A stretch of DNA of 64,000 bases from Paramarasmius palmivorus (lineage: Eukaryota > Basidiomycota > Agaricomycetes > Agaricales > Marasmiaceae): the NCBI GenBank assembly GCA_037176845.1, contig JAYKXP010000180.1:1-64000 (forward strand), written 5' to 3'. The position numbers were made by a program, and so were the translations under genes. Of this stretch, positions 1 through 11,056 are shown piece after piece. The notes under the pieces were generated by a model. It ran no database searches. It saw only the letters and a program-made list of their open reading frames with translations, and had not been told where the DNA came from. Within the stretch, counting starts at the first letter, position 1, and each line of letters opens with the position of its first letter.

Positions 1-162
1 AAATCCAGAGAGACTTGTGCCTAAGGCTTCTTCTTGCTGACTGCACCAGTGCTTCGTATCATACCAATTCGTCGATCCTATAAAGGGATATACTATCAAC
101 CACCAACTGGTAGTGAGGTAGTTGAGCAAAGTCACCACAAAATCATATTTAAACCACCAAAT

Positions 163-411
163 TCAACAACTTCCTTGAGAGACAAAGACATAGCTGTCTA
201 CTAATACGATATAACACACAGGCTGAGAGCATTGACACTTCATCCAAAAACACATACTGAACACCAATAAGTCCTCTCTCGACACTAGAATGATTGGATT
301 CTTTGAGTATACACAAATACCACATGCAGACTGTCGAGTATGTTTATCCTCCAAGAGAGCAGCTGCACGCCCATGGGAGCAACTCAAGGAGCCGATAGCA
401 TTCATTCTCAA
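163..411 (-). pseudogene. Helitron PIF1 helicase continuation, frameshifted
   Basis: Downstream of the broken Walker A the minus strand still shows helicase-like sequence split over frames. A stretch reading LKALMIFFQ follows one base out of frame. A second frame then gives GRAAALL followed by a degenerate version of the segment that normally reads TYHS in these helicases. At least two frame changes therefore separate Rep from the rest of the helicase. The remainder extends past the left edge of the window. This is decay of a once complete RepHel gene, not a separate gene. Confidence 0.6.
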
Positions 412-435
412 GCTGGAAGAAAATCATTAGAGCTT

Positions 436-3400
436 TCAAAACAGTAACGTTCCAGTACCACCCATACCGTCCATAACAATTTTCATTGACCGAAACAGAT
501 AGAGATTACCATAATTCGCTATAATATGAAATGCTCTCTTTTGCTCATCATTGAGATTAAATAGAGCTAGAGTATTATCAATATGGTTTTGACTAACACC
601 TGCATGAAAGGACTTGTCTAAGTATGCTTTATTTATGACTTTCACAGTATCAGTTGATCTATATAGTCTTCCCTTATTATTGCGCTGTGTGATAAACTCA
701 GTACGTACATATTGTGGAACATTTCCAGCTCGAAGATCAGATATTTCTTTTCGTTTCTTTGTTAAACATGTCTTCCAATAATCTCGAGTGTGTTTAAGAA
801 TAGCAATTGACTCATCATCATATGCCATTCTTGACTCTGATGATATAGTCCGATTCCATCCACTATCACCTAATATTGAACGTATTTCTAGCTTCTTAGC
901 TAAAAGCTTACGGTAGTTTAATGAATACTCAGCATTTTGAGCCGGTGTTTCAAAGTCATTAGTATCAACTTCTTTGATAGCACCAATAGCATCAGCTAAT
1001 TCATCTGGAAGTTCAATGGGTATACTATCTTCATCTTCAATATCATCATACATAATATCCCAGCTACTTTGAAGCTGATTATTCTTTCTCATTTGTGCAT
1101 GATAGTCATCACGAGCATCAAGACACTGGTATTTTATCATTAAGTTATCCATTAATTTCTGTTGTCTTAGAGAGAAGTTATGTTGACCGAACACATCTGA
1201 CCATTTCATATTATCCTCTTTAAGGTCTTTGCCATTTCGCCAGGGTTTGAATAAAGTTAACATTACACAACAATAATACTCATGGTCTCCTTGATCTCTA
1301 CGTGGAAGATTAGCTCCAAGAAAGTTAACTACCACTTTCTCTGAGTCTTTCTGCAGACGGGCTACATGTGTATCTGACAGATCATGTGAAGCCAAAAAGT
1401 GATAATGATTCTTGGGCAATGAATTAGATTCATTTCCTTTTTTCTGTCGGTTAGCAGTTTTGATAGTAACTCTATGAGCTATTCGAATCCAGTCATACAA
1501 GCATAATGCAGAAGCCTCTATAGGTCTGTCAGTATAATCAACAACAGGTGAAAGACCAACAATTCGACTGCCTCTTTTCATCAATGTAACTTTTTCACGT
1601 TTAGAATCTATAGCATCTGAGCCACAATCAGCTTGAACACGAGCCACATATTGTTGCCAGTATAGTGGAACAAAGTAGTGGTCTGTATAATGGTCAGGAA
1701 AACCAAGTAGGTATGAACATATCAATGGTGCACCAAATTCCATTTTGGTTGTCAATAAATTCACAATCTTAGTTAGGATCTTCCGAGCCTTTTCTTGTGT
1801 TGATTCTTCACCATGAACCATAGTGGTATGCTTTGAGAATACAGATAATATTGCATCAAAAACTACATGTGTCTTTAGTGATGCTTTTGTAATATAATCA
1901 GTGACATATAATACAACAGCTTTAATTGCAGTACCTGAGCCAAGATATGTAACATCAGTGTTACATCTCAGAAGATATGTTAAAGGATATGAGAATGTAT
2001 TAATCCATGCTTCATCTTTTCGAAAGATAATTGCACCAGTTTCAGGATCAATTGAAGTTACTTCAGCAAGTGTTCTAGGAAATCTACCACGACACATACC
2101 CCACTTGTTATCACGACATCCTTTGTACATATGTTTCTTCTTCAATGTACCATCTCTCTTTAAATTAGGATCACATTCATGTCTATTAGTCTTGAATATT
2201 AGATCATTTACACAATTCTTAAATCTTGCAAGCCATCCCAGATATGGCTGACACATATGACATTGATAATCTAGATTACTCATTACATGAGCATCACAAC
2301 CATTTGGTGGACATTCAGGAAGAGTAAGAGTTGGATCACAATAATTAGAATTCTGTTTTATAGCAAATATTTCCTTATCTACATCTTCCATTGAAGCATC
2401 TATAAATTGCCCAGCAAATACACTATCGAGATATGCAATTAACTTATGTTCAAAGTCCTTCATATTGTTAACAAGTCGTTCTCGAACTTGTTGTGGTGTA
2501 AGAGCACCTTTAAGCCATAAAAGCAGATGAAGATGTAAAGTTAGTCGGCCTTGCTGTTCAACAGTACCATAATGTGCATCATGGTCACCATATAAACCTC
2601 GATGATCTGTGTTATAACCTAAGACATGTGTAATGAAAACCTGGACTACATAGTTAAAGAAACGTGCACATGCGACAGGATTGTCACATATTAGACTTAA
2701 CCGCTTATTATAGTCTTCGAGAATTGGCTTGAACTCCTCATTACTATCAGCCCAGTAGACACATAAAGGATGGCGATTGTCAGCAGGTGAAATTGTAATA
2801 TACCATGTTGGTGCACCTTTCTGAGCAATAAGTGACCAAACTTCATTTCGCATATATCGTTTAGTTGTAGTTGAACCTGCAACTTTTCCTGCAACACGAT
2901 CTAGGTCTGACAAAGTTTTAAAGCATGCCATCTCATCAGGTGTTTGCGGTTTAACTTTCTCACCATTAGCCATGCGATTTGCTAAGTCTGCCAGCACAGT
3001 TTGGTTGAGATTAAGAAGACGATTAGCCACAGCACTAAATGATGATTTATCAGCAAGTAGCCAGCCTGACTGAGTAGCAGATTTTACTTGTTCATGACTG
3101 AAACTCACAAATGGAAAGTTTTCGTCAAGTTGAAACCGCTTGTCATAATACATTAGCAGGTATTTCTTATGTGCTGACTCACTTAGATTATTAGTTCCAA
3201 GACCACCTAACCCATATGGAAAAAGCCAAGGAAACATACGAGGATATAATGTAGGGTTTTTCCAGATAGACTCTCCAAAATCCTTACGGCCTATGCTAAG
3301 TACCTTACCACCACTGTTGAAATATTGAGCTGCCATTCCCTTAAGCTCATCAGTTGTACGTCCCTCTATATGCTCTCCAGTTATACCATGAACAGTAAAT

Positions 3401-5553
3401 GCACATGGACCACTTTCAGTGCCATCTTCCTCATCATTGTCATGAATCGCCTGTGACTCAGTAAACTTGTTATTATCAGCTTCTTTCCACATAACAGCAC
3501 ATGGAGGTGTATCTTCATCATATTGATTTAAATGCTCTTCTGATAGCTTAATATCTGTATAGTCAACATGATTAAGAATCAGCCAAGTTAAAGCTTCTTT
3601 AACAACATTTCGGCGCACTAACAAGGGTGTTCTATGAAAGTCATCTACTGTTGGCTGAACAGGACCAGTAAACAGAACTGCAAGAACTTCATCTATGTCA
3701 CTCCGGGGAGGTGGTAAGATATCATATACTTTTGGAATAGGTGCTTCAAATGCCATTGCATTAGCCTTCATTTTTCTACCACCAGTTGAGATGCGTACAA
3801 AACAGGCTGTATGTCTGACTCTAGCTACAAGAAGCTTTTCAACATAAGAAAGGCCTTGAAGTATTGGTGGAACCTTGCCAAGCCAGAGTCCACTTGCAAG
3901 AGATATTTTGGGAACTTTTCCTTGGGATAAAGAACCTCGACATAGTTTACACACATATTTACAGTCTAAAGCATATACAGGGCCATCCAATTCACAAACC
4001 TTATCTCTGGATGATAAGCGCTCTTTTCTAGTAACCCCACTCACTTCAAGGACCTTCAGAAGCCTTTTAACATTGCGAATTGGTGTTAAATCTGATAATA
4101 TAGTAAGCTGACCACATATAGCACATCCAGCTTCTTGAAACTGAGCAGGCTGAAACTTTGCACATGCATTACGGAGTATTGTATCAGTCAACTCAACATC
4201 TACAGGAGCTGGTGGAAAATATTCTTGTTGTACACACATATTTGGTAGTAACAATGATTGAATGTGTGCTGTCTTAGCTTCCTGATCCTTCTCAAGCTGA
4301 AGTTTTGATCTTTTACGTCTTTCACGAGTGTTTAAGCGATCTTGCTCTTTGTTCGAGGGCTGAAAGTGTATGAGTGTTGTTGTCTGTTCACAGATAACAC
4401 AGTAATGGTCTGTAAAATACTTGTTGAGATCACGAGTTGACATAGTAGAGTAGTTTGATGCGCGATGTAGCTTTGCCACAGTACGGCCATCTCGTACACT
4501 CATATAGGGTATTATATGTTTAATAGGAACTGATGCTACTAAATGAGTATGATGGTCAACAGGTGCTATTTGAGTTAAAAGATCATGTTTAACAACATTG
4601 AATCGACAGGTGTCATTGTATATTGGTAGAACATTACTAGGAGTGATGTAGGGCTCAAAAACATCCCAAGGTATCAGTGCCCTCCTGCCCCCACCATAAG
4701 CATTGTTATGGCTAACTTCATACTTTGTTCGATGTAATAAACTGACAGCAGCCCTAAAGTCATGCCGAAGCATTGAATTTTGAGTTGTTTTGAGGCACAC
4801 ATACCGCATTAGAGTAAGCATGGTGCGGCGAAGTGCACCTGCAAGCTCTAATACACATGCAGAGATTGACAGAGAGCTGCATGCACATTCAATAAGTATG
4901 CGAAGACAACTCCAAAGTGACAGGCAAGCACGACGTAGTCGAAAAAGCCTTGCACTATACACAGCATCAAGTACAATATTACAAGTCGCCCATTCATTGA
5001 TGAAATAAACTTGAGCATCAACCTGATGCAAGAAATTGAGAGACGGCATATGCAGTACCCCATGGCAAGAGCCACTTGTGTTGTTAGTTCGAGTAGAATA
5101 AACAATGTCATTGTAGCGGAGAGGAAGTGAGATGTTATTGACTTCATCTATTTGAATAGGATAAGAAGGGCCATGAAGAGCCCAAGTGCCCGCAGGGACA
5201 AACACAGAATGAGCATTAGAAAGACTGTTATGGTCGCGAACAGAGAGCATGCTTCGAGAAGCAGCATAGGGCATGCAATTGAAGTAAATGCTTGGGAGCA
5301 TGTTTTCGAGGGGCATAGGATTTGAATAGTAATTTTCCCTCAGAGATAAGGTATAAGATGTAATTCCCCGAAGAGACGGGGTACTGGCAGATTGTAATTG
5401 AAGGCACCATGCAGTATATCGTGTGCAGTACTGTGGATCAGCAGTAACGATTACATGGGCTGTAGGGTGATAGAATGATCCAGGTAATTGTAATTCCTCC
5501 GAAGAGGTAGGGACAGAAGAGGTCCCGACAGAGGGGGCTGGAGCACACTCCAT
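436..5553 (-). CDS. Helitron Rep protein with helicase cut off at Walker A
   Basis: About 1705 residues from the first ATG (5553); the frame is open a little further, to about 5589, without another ATG. The N-terminal third has Cys-rich pairs (CAIC, CKLC) and a DUF6570-like region around residues 480-650. The Helitron_like_N (Rep) domain starts near residue 800. The HUH motif is seen as HLHLLLW near residue 1005 (encoded at about 2513-2545). The two catalytic tyrosines are in YVTDYITK near residue 1215 (about 1881-1910). The last residues are the helicase pre-motif LNDEQKRAF and a Walker A-like GMGGTGT, followed at once by an off-frame end and TGA. A full RepHel protein would continue for several hundred residues. 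The Rep active site looks intact, but without helicase the element is probably non-autonomous. Confidence 0.85.
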   Translation of the reverse strand: MECAPAPSVGTSSVPTSSEELQLPGSFYHPTAHVIVTADPQYCTRYTAWCLQLQSASTPSLRGITSYTLSLRENYYSNPMPLENMLPSIYFNCMPYAASRSMLSVRDHNSLSNAHSVFVPAGTWALHGPSYPIQIDEVNNISLPLRYNDIVYSTRTNNTSGSCHGVLHMPSLNFLHQVDAQVYFINEWATCNIVLDAVYSARLFRLRRACLSLWSCLRILIECACSSLSISACVLELAGALRRTMLTLMRYVCLKTTQNSMLRHDFRAAVSLLHRTKYEVSHNNAYGGGRRALIPWDVFEPYITPSNVLPIYNDTCRFNVVKHDLLTQIAPVDHHTHLVASVPIKHIIPYMSVRDGRTVAKLHRASNYSTMSTRDLNKYFTDHYCVICEQTTTLIHFQPSNKEQDRLNTRERRKRSKLQLEKDQEAKTAHIQSLLLPNMCVQQEYFPPAPVDVELTDTILRNACAKFQPAQFQEAGCAICGQLTILSDLTPIRNVKRLLKVLEVSGVTRKERLSSRDKVCELDGPVYALDCKYVCKLCRGSLSQGKVPKISLASGLWLGKVPPILQGLSYVEKLLVARVRHTACFVRISTGGRKMKANAMAFEAPIPKVYDILPPPRSDIDEVLAVLFTGPVQPTVDDFHRTPLLVRRNVVKEALTWLILNHVDYTDIKLSEEHLNQYDEDTPPCAVMWKEADNNKFTESQAIHDNDEEDGTESGPCAFTVHGITGEHIEGRTTDELKGMAAQYFNSGGKVLSIGRKDFGESIWKNPTLYPRMFPWLFPYGLGGLGTNNLSESAHKKYLLMYYDKRFQLDENFPFVSFSHEQVKSATQSGWLLADKSSFSAVANRLLNLNQTVLADLANRMANGEKVKPQTPDEMACFKTLSDLDRVAGKVAGSTTTKRYMRNEVWSLIAQKGAPTWYITISPADNRHPLCVYWADSNEEFKPILEDYNKRLSLICDNPVACARFFNYVVQVFITHVLGYNTDHRGLYGDHDAHYGTVEQQGRLTLHLHLLLWLKGALTPQQVRERLVNNMKDFEHKLIAYLDSVFAGQFIDASMEDVDKEIFAIKQNSNYCDPTLTLPECPPNGCDAHVMSNLDYQCHMCQPYLGWLARFKNCVNDLIFKTNRHECDPNLKRDGTLKKKHMYKGCRDNKWGMCRGRFPRTLAEVTSIDPETGAIIFRKDEAWINTFSYPLTYLLRCNTDVTYLGSGTAIKAVVLYVTDYITKASLKTHVVFDAILSVFSKHTTMVHGEESTQEKARKILTKIVNLLTTKMEFGAPLICSYLLGFPDHYTDHYFVPLYWQQYVARVQADCGSDAIDSKREKVTLMKRGSRIVGLSPVVDYTDRPIEASALCLYDWIRIAHRVTIKTANRQKKGNESNSLPKNHYHFLASHDLSDTHVARLQKDSEKVVVNFLGANLPRRDQGDHEYYCCVMLTLFKPWRNGKDLKEDNMKWSDVFGQHNFSLRQQKLMDNLMIKYQCLDARDDYHAQMRKNNQLQSSWDIMYDDIEDEDSIPIELPDELADAIGAIKEVDTNDFETPAQNAEYSLNYRKLLAKKLEIRSILGDSGWNRTISSESRMAYDDESIAILKHTRDYWKTCLTKKRKEISDLRAGNVPQYVRTEFITQRNNKGRLYRSTDTVKVINKAYLDKSFHAGVSQNHIDNTLALFNLNDEQKRAFHIIANYGNLYLFRSMKIVMDGMGGTGTLLF

Positions 5554-5589
5554 GCGCAAGCCAGGCAATAGTAGCGCTGTATCATTCAA

Positions 5590-7390
5590 TTAAGACATGT
5601 ACTCAATATAGAAGGCTGAAGACGCACCTAGAAAACCCAGAAAGAATCCAACACAGTACTTGAGGGTAGAATTTTGCATTGTTTGTTATGAGACTGTCGA
5701 TGCAGAGGAAAGAACGACGACGACGACGACAGCAGTTGTTGTCGACGTGGCAGCCGATGGGGAGCCGAAACTGAACCAAGCACGTGTCACGCTTTCAACG
5801 AGTCACTGGCACCTGTAGAGGCCGACACACTGATAGCCAATGATCAACAAAGGCTTGTGCTCTACCTAAGCCATCGACAGTATACTCTCATTGAATTATA
5901 AAAGAACATGAAATATAGATTGAGTTTGGGAGAGTACTACAAAGGAAGGTAGGAAGGTGAAAAGTTATGACTACTAGCTAAATCCTCAGTTATTACACCT
6001 GCGACAGCGCGCTCATCGATTGCCACTACAAGATGACGCAGCCAATGTGAACGTGTTACATCAGTGACAACCTAGTTCATATACTCGTAGACATGACGCT
6101 TACCCATAGATATGAAGTGTAAAATACGTCGAGCATCAGGCATCAACACCTTGGAGTGTCCTTGAACATTTGGTGGACTGCAAGATCTTCGACACGTTTG
6201 TTGTACACGGTCAGAATGCGTACCAGACACTAGTCACGGCGGTCATACAACGTACGGTAGTCGGCACTGGATTACGGGCACTAGGTAAGGAAAGGTGCTG
6301 TGAGGTCTTCGCGAAGCATTCAAGTTCGAGGGTAAGGTGTCCAATATCAAGGGGCTACATTCAATAACACGGGTCATTAGTTAAGGTATATATATACGAA
6401 AAGAGCAAGCAACGCACCTCAACCCAGACAGAGGCCTCCGTCAAACATCCCGATGCTCGTTCAAGCCCATTCCCGATACAGGACCTCAAGAATGTGTCAC
6501 TCCGGCATGTCCAAGCTTCTCCTTCCAAACCGGAGCTCATATAGAGGAACTAGTCTTCATTTTGCTTGGTGACGGGGCAAGGTTCGGGTTTAACGGGAAA
6601 GAATAACGCTGGGACCGATAACGTGTTTTCGTTTGGGCTATTTGAGGGTAACTTGGGTGTGAGGATGCTTGATAGATTCCGAACAGAGAAGCTGTATCCT
6701 GTCGAAAAGGTCAGCCAAGATACGGATATTTGAAGAGAAGAATCTGACCTGAGGAAGGAGCAAGGTGAAGCGCCGGAGAAACGGTACTTCAGCATACCAA
6801 TAGCGGGGGCCTAGAAGATGTCGACCGTCGACAAAGTGCAGAAAGAAAGAGATGGAACGACGTGGTTGATGACGTGGACGGCTGCGACGAAGCGTGGGAA
6901 ATTTTGTCCGATAGATACGACAGAGGATCCCACCATAAAGAACGAGCTCTCCATTTACATTCCGAACTCGTAACGTTTATTCAGGGAGAATGTGAAGCGT
7001 CTTGTCCTACATGTTCCGGAGAATAAGTACACGTCCCATTCTAACAGGGAGCAGGCTCGTAAAGCTTTCGTTCTTGCCGTTGCGACCAAGGAGACTTGTG
7101 TTCTTAATAGCAACGAGTATGCCGTCGCTTATGACCCTGTTCCTAGGGGTGATGGTTTCCTTTATCCATGATAAATAACCCGATATCTCTTACTTAGTCT
7201 TGTACTACCCTTGACCGATATTAGCATCCTGTTGTTCCGTTTGTTCTTGTACTGTCTTCCGAGTCGCTGTCTCGATCTAAACTTGCATTCAAATTTTTTT
7301 TTCCGTCCGAACTCGTACCAGTCGGCGTTTTCGCCGACCCACATTGAGCTAGTGCCTAAGTGGTGTTCACTTGCCGTTCTCCTCCACTGC
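5590..7390. other. degraded intergenic DNA, (GAC)n run
   Basis: No gene is supported here. A short GAC/GAT microsatellite lies at about 5712-5735. Around 7000-7160 the plus strand has a coding-like stretch (reading KAFVLAVATKET then VAYDPVPRGDG) that ends in two stops. It has no start, no splice sites and no recognised homology, and is probably an exon remnant. A T9 run occurs at about 7294-7303. Confidence 0.4.
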
Positions 7391-7394
7391 TTCG

Positions 7395-7905
7395 ATTTCT
7401 ACTGTTGTTTGTACGCAAGACCTCCACTCTTGTCAAAAGCCATCACTGGTTCAATGTTCATAACTCTTCTTTCCGCCTCTTGGAATTTCAGTAGCACCTT
7501 CGAATTCGCCTTTGTGATGCCGTTCTCGGAGTAAGGATGGAGCACAGGTCGATCGGAGACATTCGCGGAGAACGAGAAGCCTGGGAGGCCGACGGAAGGG
7601 TCCATCAATTGTCGCATCGGAACGACGTCACGGTTGGCTTCTTCCAACCCATCAACAAGTTTTGAGGTGAGCCTTTTTTTGTCAGTGTCACGGTGCACCC
7701 CAAGGCCAGGACTCAGGCCCTGTAGTGTTTTTCTTACATAGTACCGCTGCAGTCGTACACACATTCTTTATCAAGAAACCAAATGCGGCAATGTAGAGTC
7801 CGAATGTGGAATCGGAACGAAGAACTTCTTCCAACCCATGGAGGCGATAAACTCGATCGGAACGAAGGTCATATTTCAACGACGGCGACGGCGTATCCAC
7901 CAATC
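7395..7905 (-). pseudogene. unidentified relic gene, copy P1
   Basis: Read on the minus strand this segment gives alternating coding-like pieces. One reads GLEEVLRSDS then FGLYIAAFGFL, a short hydrophobic helix. Another frame reads SKLVDGLEEANRD, SVGLPGFSF and ITKANSKVLLKF. A clearly related copy (P2) lies in the opposite orientation at 13.9-14.5 kb. Shared landmarks in the same order are the TTGGTGGATACGC and GATGGGTTGGAAGAAG segments, the FGLY(I/V)AAFGFL region, GGCTCACCTCAAAACTTG, and the SVGLPG segment. I do not recognise the family. The frame changes suggest a decayed multi-exon gene. Confidence 0.45.
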
Positions 7906-8009
7906 AATGCCCTTTTTCGTCCCCTCTCTATGGAGCTTTCCAAATGTTCCTCACTCCTCCAAAGACAGGAACTACGAAAGCGCGAGGATGTGAACCCAGG
8001 ATCAACTGC

Positions 8010-8290
8010 AAGTTTCGACAGCGAGCAGGGAAGCCGGCAAGATCTTGACTTTGAACGGATTTCCGTGAGTCACAGATGTGCTTGCCAAAGAGGAAGCCAC
8101 TGAGACGGGCTTAGTTGTCCAGATATAGGATACAAGAAATTGCAAGGGCATATGATTGTGAAGAAGGAACCCCCAGTTGCTTTCAACAGCGAGAAGTGTC
8201 AACCTCGGACGACCTTCCGTGAGTCACGGACATATTTTCTAACTTGGACGTTCTTAGTTAACTGGATATAGGATACGCGTTATAGTGCAA
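8010..8290 (+). repeat. two diverged tandem copies, about 125-bp unit
   Basis: Two neighbouring segments share a run of landmarks in the same order: a CGACAGCGAG/CAACAGCGAG element, TTCCGTGAGTCAC, a GCTTAGTTG/TCTTAGTTA element and GGATATAGGATAC. The first copy starts near 8017 and the second near 8185. The internal TTCCGTGAGT looks like an exon end with a 5' splice site, so the unit may be a duplicated exon-intron pair of a lost gene. A further AGCGAGCAAGAGAT at about 8437 may be a third remnant. Confidence 0.45.
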
Positions 8291-8589
8291 CCCTTTTCCT
8301 ATGGGAGATTCAAATTTACCGTGGACGGGACTTCGTTTTATGCTGTCCATGGAAGTAAAACCGCCCGGTGTGCGATGTTGGATGGTATTGTGCGGCCCAA
8401 AGGTGCTTATATTTACACACTATGGCAGAACCTTACAGCGAGCAAGAGATCGGTGTGGAGATAGCACCAATCGATAGGAAGCTGCCGATTGTATACACCA
8501 GGTCCATTTTAGAGTGTCAAGTTATCTTCCGGCCGTTTATGGTGAGTACGACCATAATAATGGAAAAGGGTGCCCCTGAAACTGTCAGC

Positions 8590-9123
8590 TAGATGGCGCC
8601 AGGTCCTAGGCATCTTCACATCCCATATTAATCTGCTCCTGAGGATCGGGACAGCAGAAGTGGGGGCCTTCTCGAGCTCTCAAGTATATACATTCGTGCT
8701 CTGGAAGGCCCATGGCTTGACATTTCTCTTCAGGTGACTAAATATCCTGCGATCTTGTGCTAGGATCTGAATTGTTTTCACTAGCCTGTTCGTAGGCTTC
8801 TCCGGCGAGGGTTCCCTGCATCACCTACTTGGAAACCTGGAACCCTGATTTTACAGATGCCACCGACAAGCCCTTAGCCCCATAACAAATGGCTCATTCC
8901 GGAGGTGGTTTTATTTGTAGGATCGGACCTTTCCGAGAACACTATAAGACGAGGGCCTGCCTGTGCTTGATTCCAGCAGTCTCTACAACACACCTTGCGG
9001 TACGATTCACACTCCTTGATGCCTCAGTAACAGAAATGCTAATCTGAATATACAGGACTTCCATTTCGTCGCCATCGATCGTGTCCAACCGTCCGTCGTC
9101 TGTCCAGCCGAGAACAGTACACT
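8590..9123 (+). promoter_or_regulatory. candidate promoter/5' leader of the amino-acid-oxidase gene
   Basis: No ORF of note is seen. A TATA-like CACTATAAGA sits at about 8940, roughly 180 bases before the proposed ATG. A possible leader intron runs from GTACGATTCAC (about 9000) to ATACAG (9056). Both are by-eye calls based on spacing only. Confidence 0.25.
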
Positions 9124-10964
9124 ATGAGCTCAGAAGGTATGTCAATAATACATCGCCTGTCTCACCTCACGAATAGTGGGCTTATACGAGTGTGTGTTAC
9201 GCAGATGAATGGCCAAGAAGACCCGTCCCAATTTCTGCAGAAAAATCCATAAACGTCGCTATTGTAGGCGGCGGTGCCGCTGGCCTGTATGCTGCATTGC
9301 TACTACAGCGCGAAAATCATCGCGTTCATGTATTCGAAGGAACAAACAGAGTAGGAGGCAGGATCTACACCCACCATTTTTCAACCCAGGCGAATCAATA
9401 TTTCGAAGCTGGCGCAATGCGGATTCCTGATTCCAAATTCCACACAATCACATTCCAGCTTATTAATTATCTGAATTCCTTCCCTCGGATTGGAAACCAC
9501 GATGACAGGAAGGTAGAACGTATAAAATACACTCTACATCATCAAGGCAATGACATCTACATTAACGGACATCGACCGGGTTTCAATATCAATGATATCA
9601 CTCCTGGAAGCATCAACTGGCCAGGAATACCCCATGGCTCGGAGTGGGATTCCTAGAAAAGCTACAGGGGCCTGACTTTGAGGAGGCGTTCTGGCAAGAA
9701 ATCGTCCAGAAATTTGACAACTTCACCTTTCGTCAATACCTCCTTGATGTGATGGCGTGGCCTGTCGACGTGATTGACTTTGTGGAGACCGTTACCGGTC
9801 AGACGGGTCAATTCGCGTTATCTGTCACTGAGATGGTAATGCATAGCATGGACTTTAGAACGGAAAAATGGGAAACGATCAACCATGGCATGAGCCGTTT
9901 ACCGGATGCTATGGCGTTCCTGTTGGGCCACCAGAACATCACCTATGGGGCACGTGTGACGGGTATAGTGGAGGTGGAAGGTGGCCAAGTTGAGCTTCGT
10001 ACCTGCGGCCGCCAAGCCAAGGTAAACGTCAAGTTTGACAAGGTCATCCTTGCTATACCTCCTGCTGCCCTCAGGATGCTCGTGGACCGGCCACGATGGG
10101 ATGTACCAAAAGAACTGGCTATTCGATCCATGAGCTTTGAGCCGTTTTACAAGATGGGCTTGAGGTTCAAGACCAGGTTCTGGGAGCAACTGGAGAATGA
10201 GGATAGGCCCTCAATGGGTGGACAGTCTACGACAGATTTACCAATCAGATGGATTGTCTTTCCTTCAAACGGTATCGAAACCGACGGTCCAGGAGTGCTT
10301 ATAGTCTATGCCTGGTGAGTTACTTTTGATTTCGGCTTAATGATATGCCAGTTTTAATATCCAAAACACATAGGATGAAAGATGCTACCACTTGGCTTCC
10401 TCTCACACCGTTCGAACGCCAGCGCGTGGCGTTGCATTGTCTTGCGGAGGTTTACGCGTTTACGACGGCAAGGTTACCCAGTATGGCGAGAAAATCAATG
10501 TCCACGATCTTTTCATCGAATCAGCCGATGTTACGTGGGCAACGTCCTCTGCCACTGGGACCGCCATGTTCTCCCCTGGCCAATTCCAACAACGGTTCAA
10601 ACCAGCCCGCCAGCGTGAAGGGAATGTTTATTTCGCTGGCGAGCACCTTTCGCACCATCATATGTGGATTTCGGGCGCTTTGGACTCGGCGCTTTGTACA
10701 GTACGCGACATGCTCGAAAAGCCGGAATTGGAACCTCTCTGCCCCGAGGTAAAGCCCCTGCTCATAGGAGCGGTCGATCTAGAGGAGAGTGCACCGGAGG
10801 TTGATTTCGAGATCATATCTAACGACCCTGTGTATGAAGTTTCGTCTATCAAGGTCGAACTTGGCCTTACCGATACCGATGCTAAGAGGCTTCCTACTCG
10901 TCTCGGTGCAGTGGACCCATTTATGTTCTGTGGAACCGTCGTGGCTTTAGGTGGAATGAACTGA
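9124..10964 (+). pseudogene. L-amino-acid oxidase (flavin monoamine oxidase family), two frameshifts
   Basis: Family role: FAD-dependent oxidative deamination of L-amino acids giving 2-oxo acid, ammonia and H2O2. Exon 1 is 9124-9136 and the intron 9137-9204. Exon 2 opens with an FAD-binding Rossmann motif, VAIVGGGAAGLYAA, and a GG motif, NRVGGRIYTHHF. Intron 2 is 10315-10373. Exon 3 holds the conserved C-terminal FAD-contact segment NVYFAGEHLSHHHMWISGAL. Two lesions break the frame. Near 9640 the reading shifts, with about 20 residues of the expected family sequence missing between NWPGIP and GFLEKLQ. At 10450-10465 the unit GTTTACGC/GTTTACGA is tandemly repeated, and this extra 8 bp shifts the frame. 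The splice sites and most residues are otherwise well kept, so inactivation looks recent. Assembly error at both sites is the alternative. Confidence 0.8.
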
Positions 10965-11056
10965 TGCGGTTGCTGATGATACTTAATGTGTAATTAGTTC
11001 CCTTCATTCCTGTTCCTTGTAAGCGTTTGTTTTAGCTTCTAGCGGTGTATAACGAT

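Larger units (their letters stand above)
1..5600 (-). mobile_element. Helitron (rolling-circle DNA transposon), decayed, left part outside window
   Basis: The minus strand encodes an almost complete Rep half of a Helitron RepHel protein followed by the first motif of its PIF1-like helicase. The helicase continues toward position 1 in other frames and runs out of the window, so the 3' end with its hairpin and CTRR terminus cannot be seen. The right (5') end should lie near or beyond 5.6 kb; I could not fix a TC terminus. The block is visibly more AT-rich than the DNA to its right, as expected for a transposon. Helitrons move by HUH-type nicking and rolling-circle replication and often capture host gene pieces; none is obvious here. 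Confidence 0.85.

Noticed and set aside
1901..5410. Small ORFs antisense or off-frame within the Helitron gene
   Set aside because: Shadows of the Rep frame; no independent domains.
9205..10314. A micro-intron near 9640 to explain the first oxidase frame change
   Set aside because: The only GT..AG there spans about 13 bases, far too short, and family residues are missing rather than interrupted.
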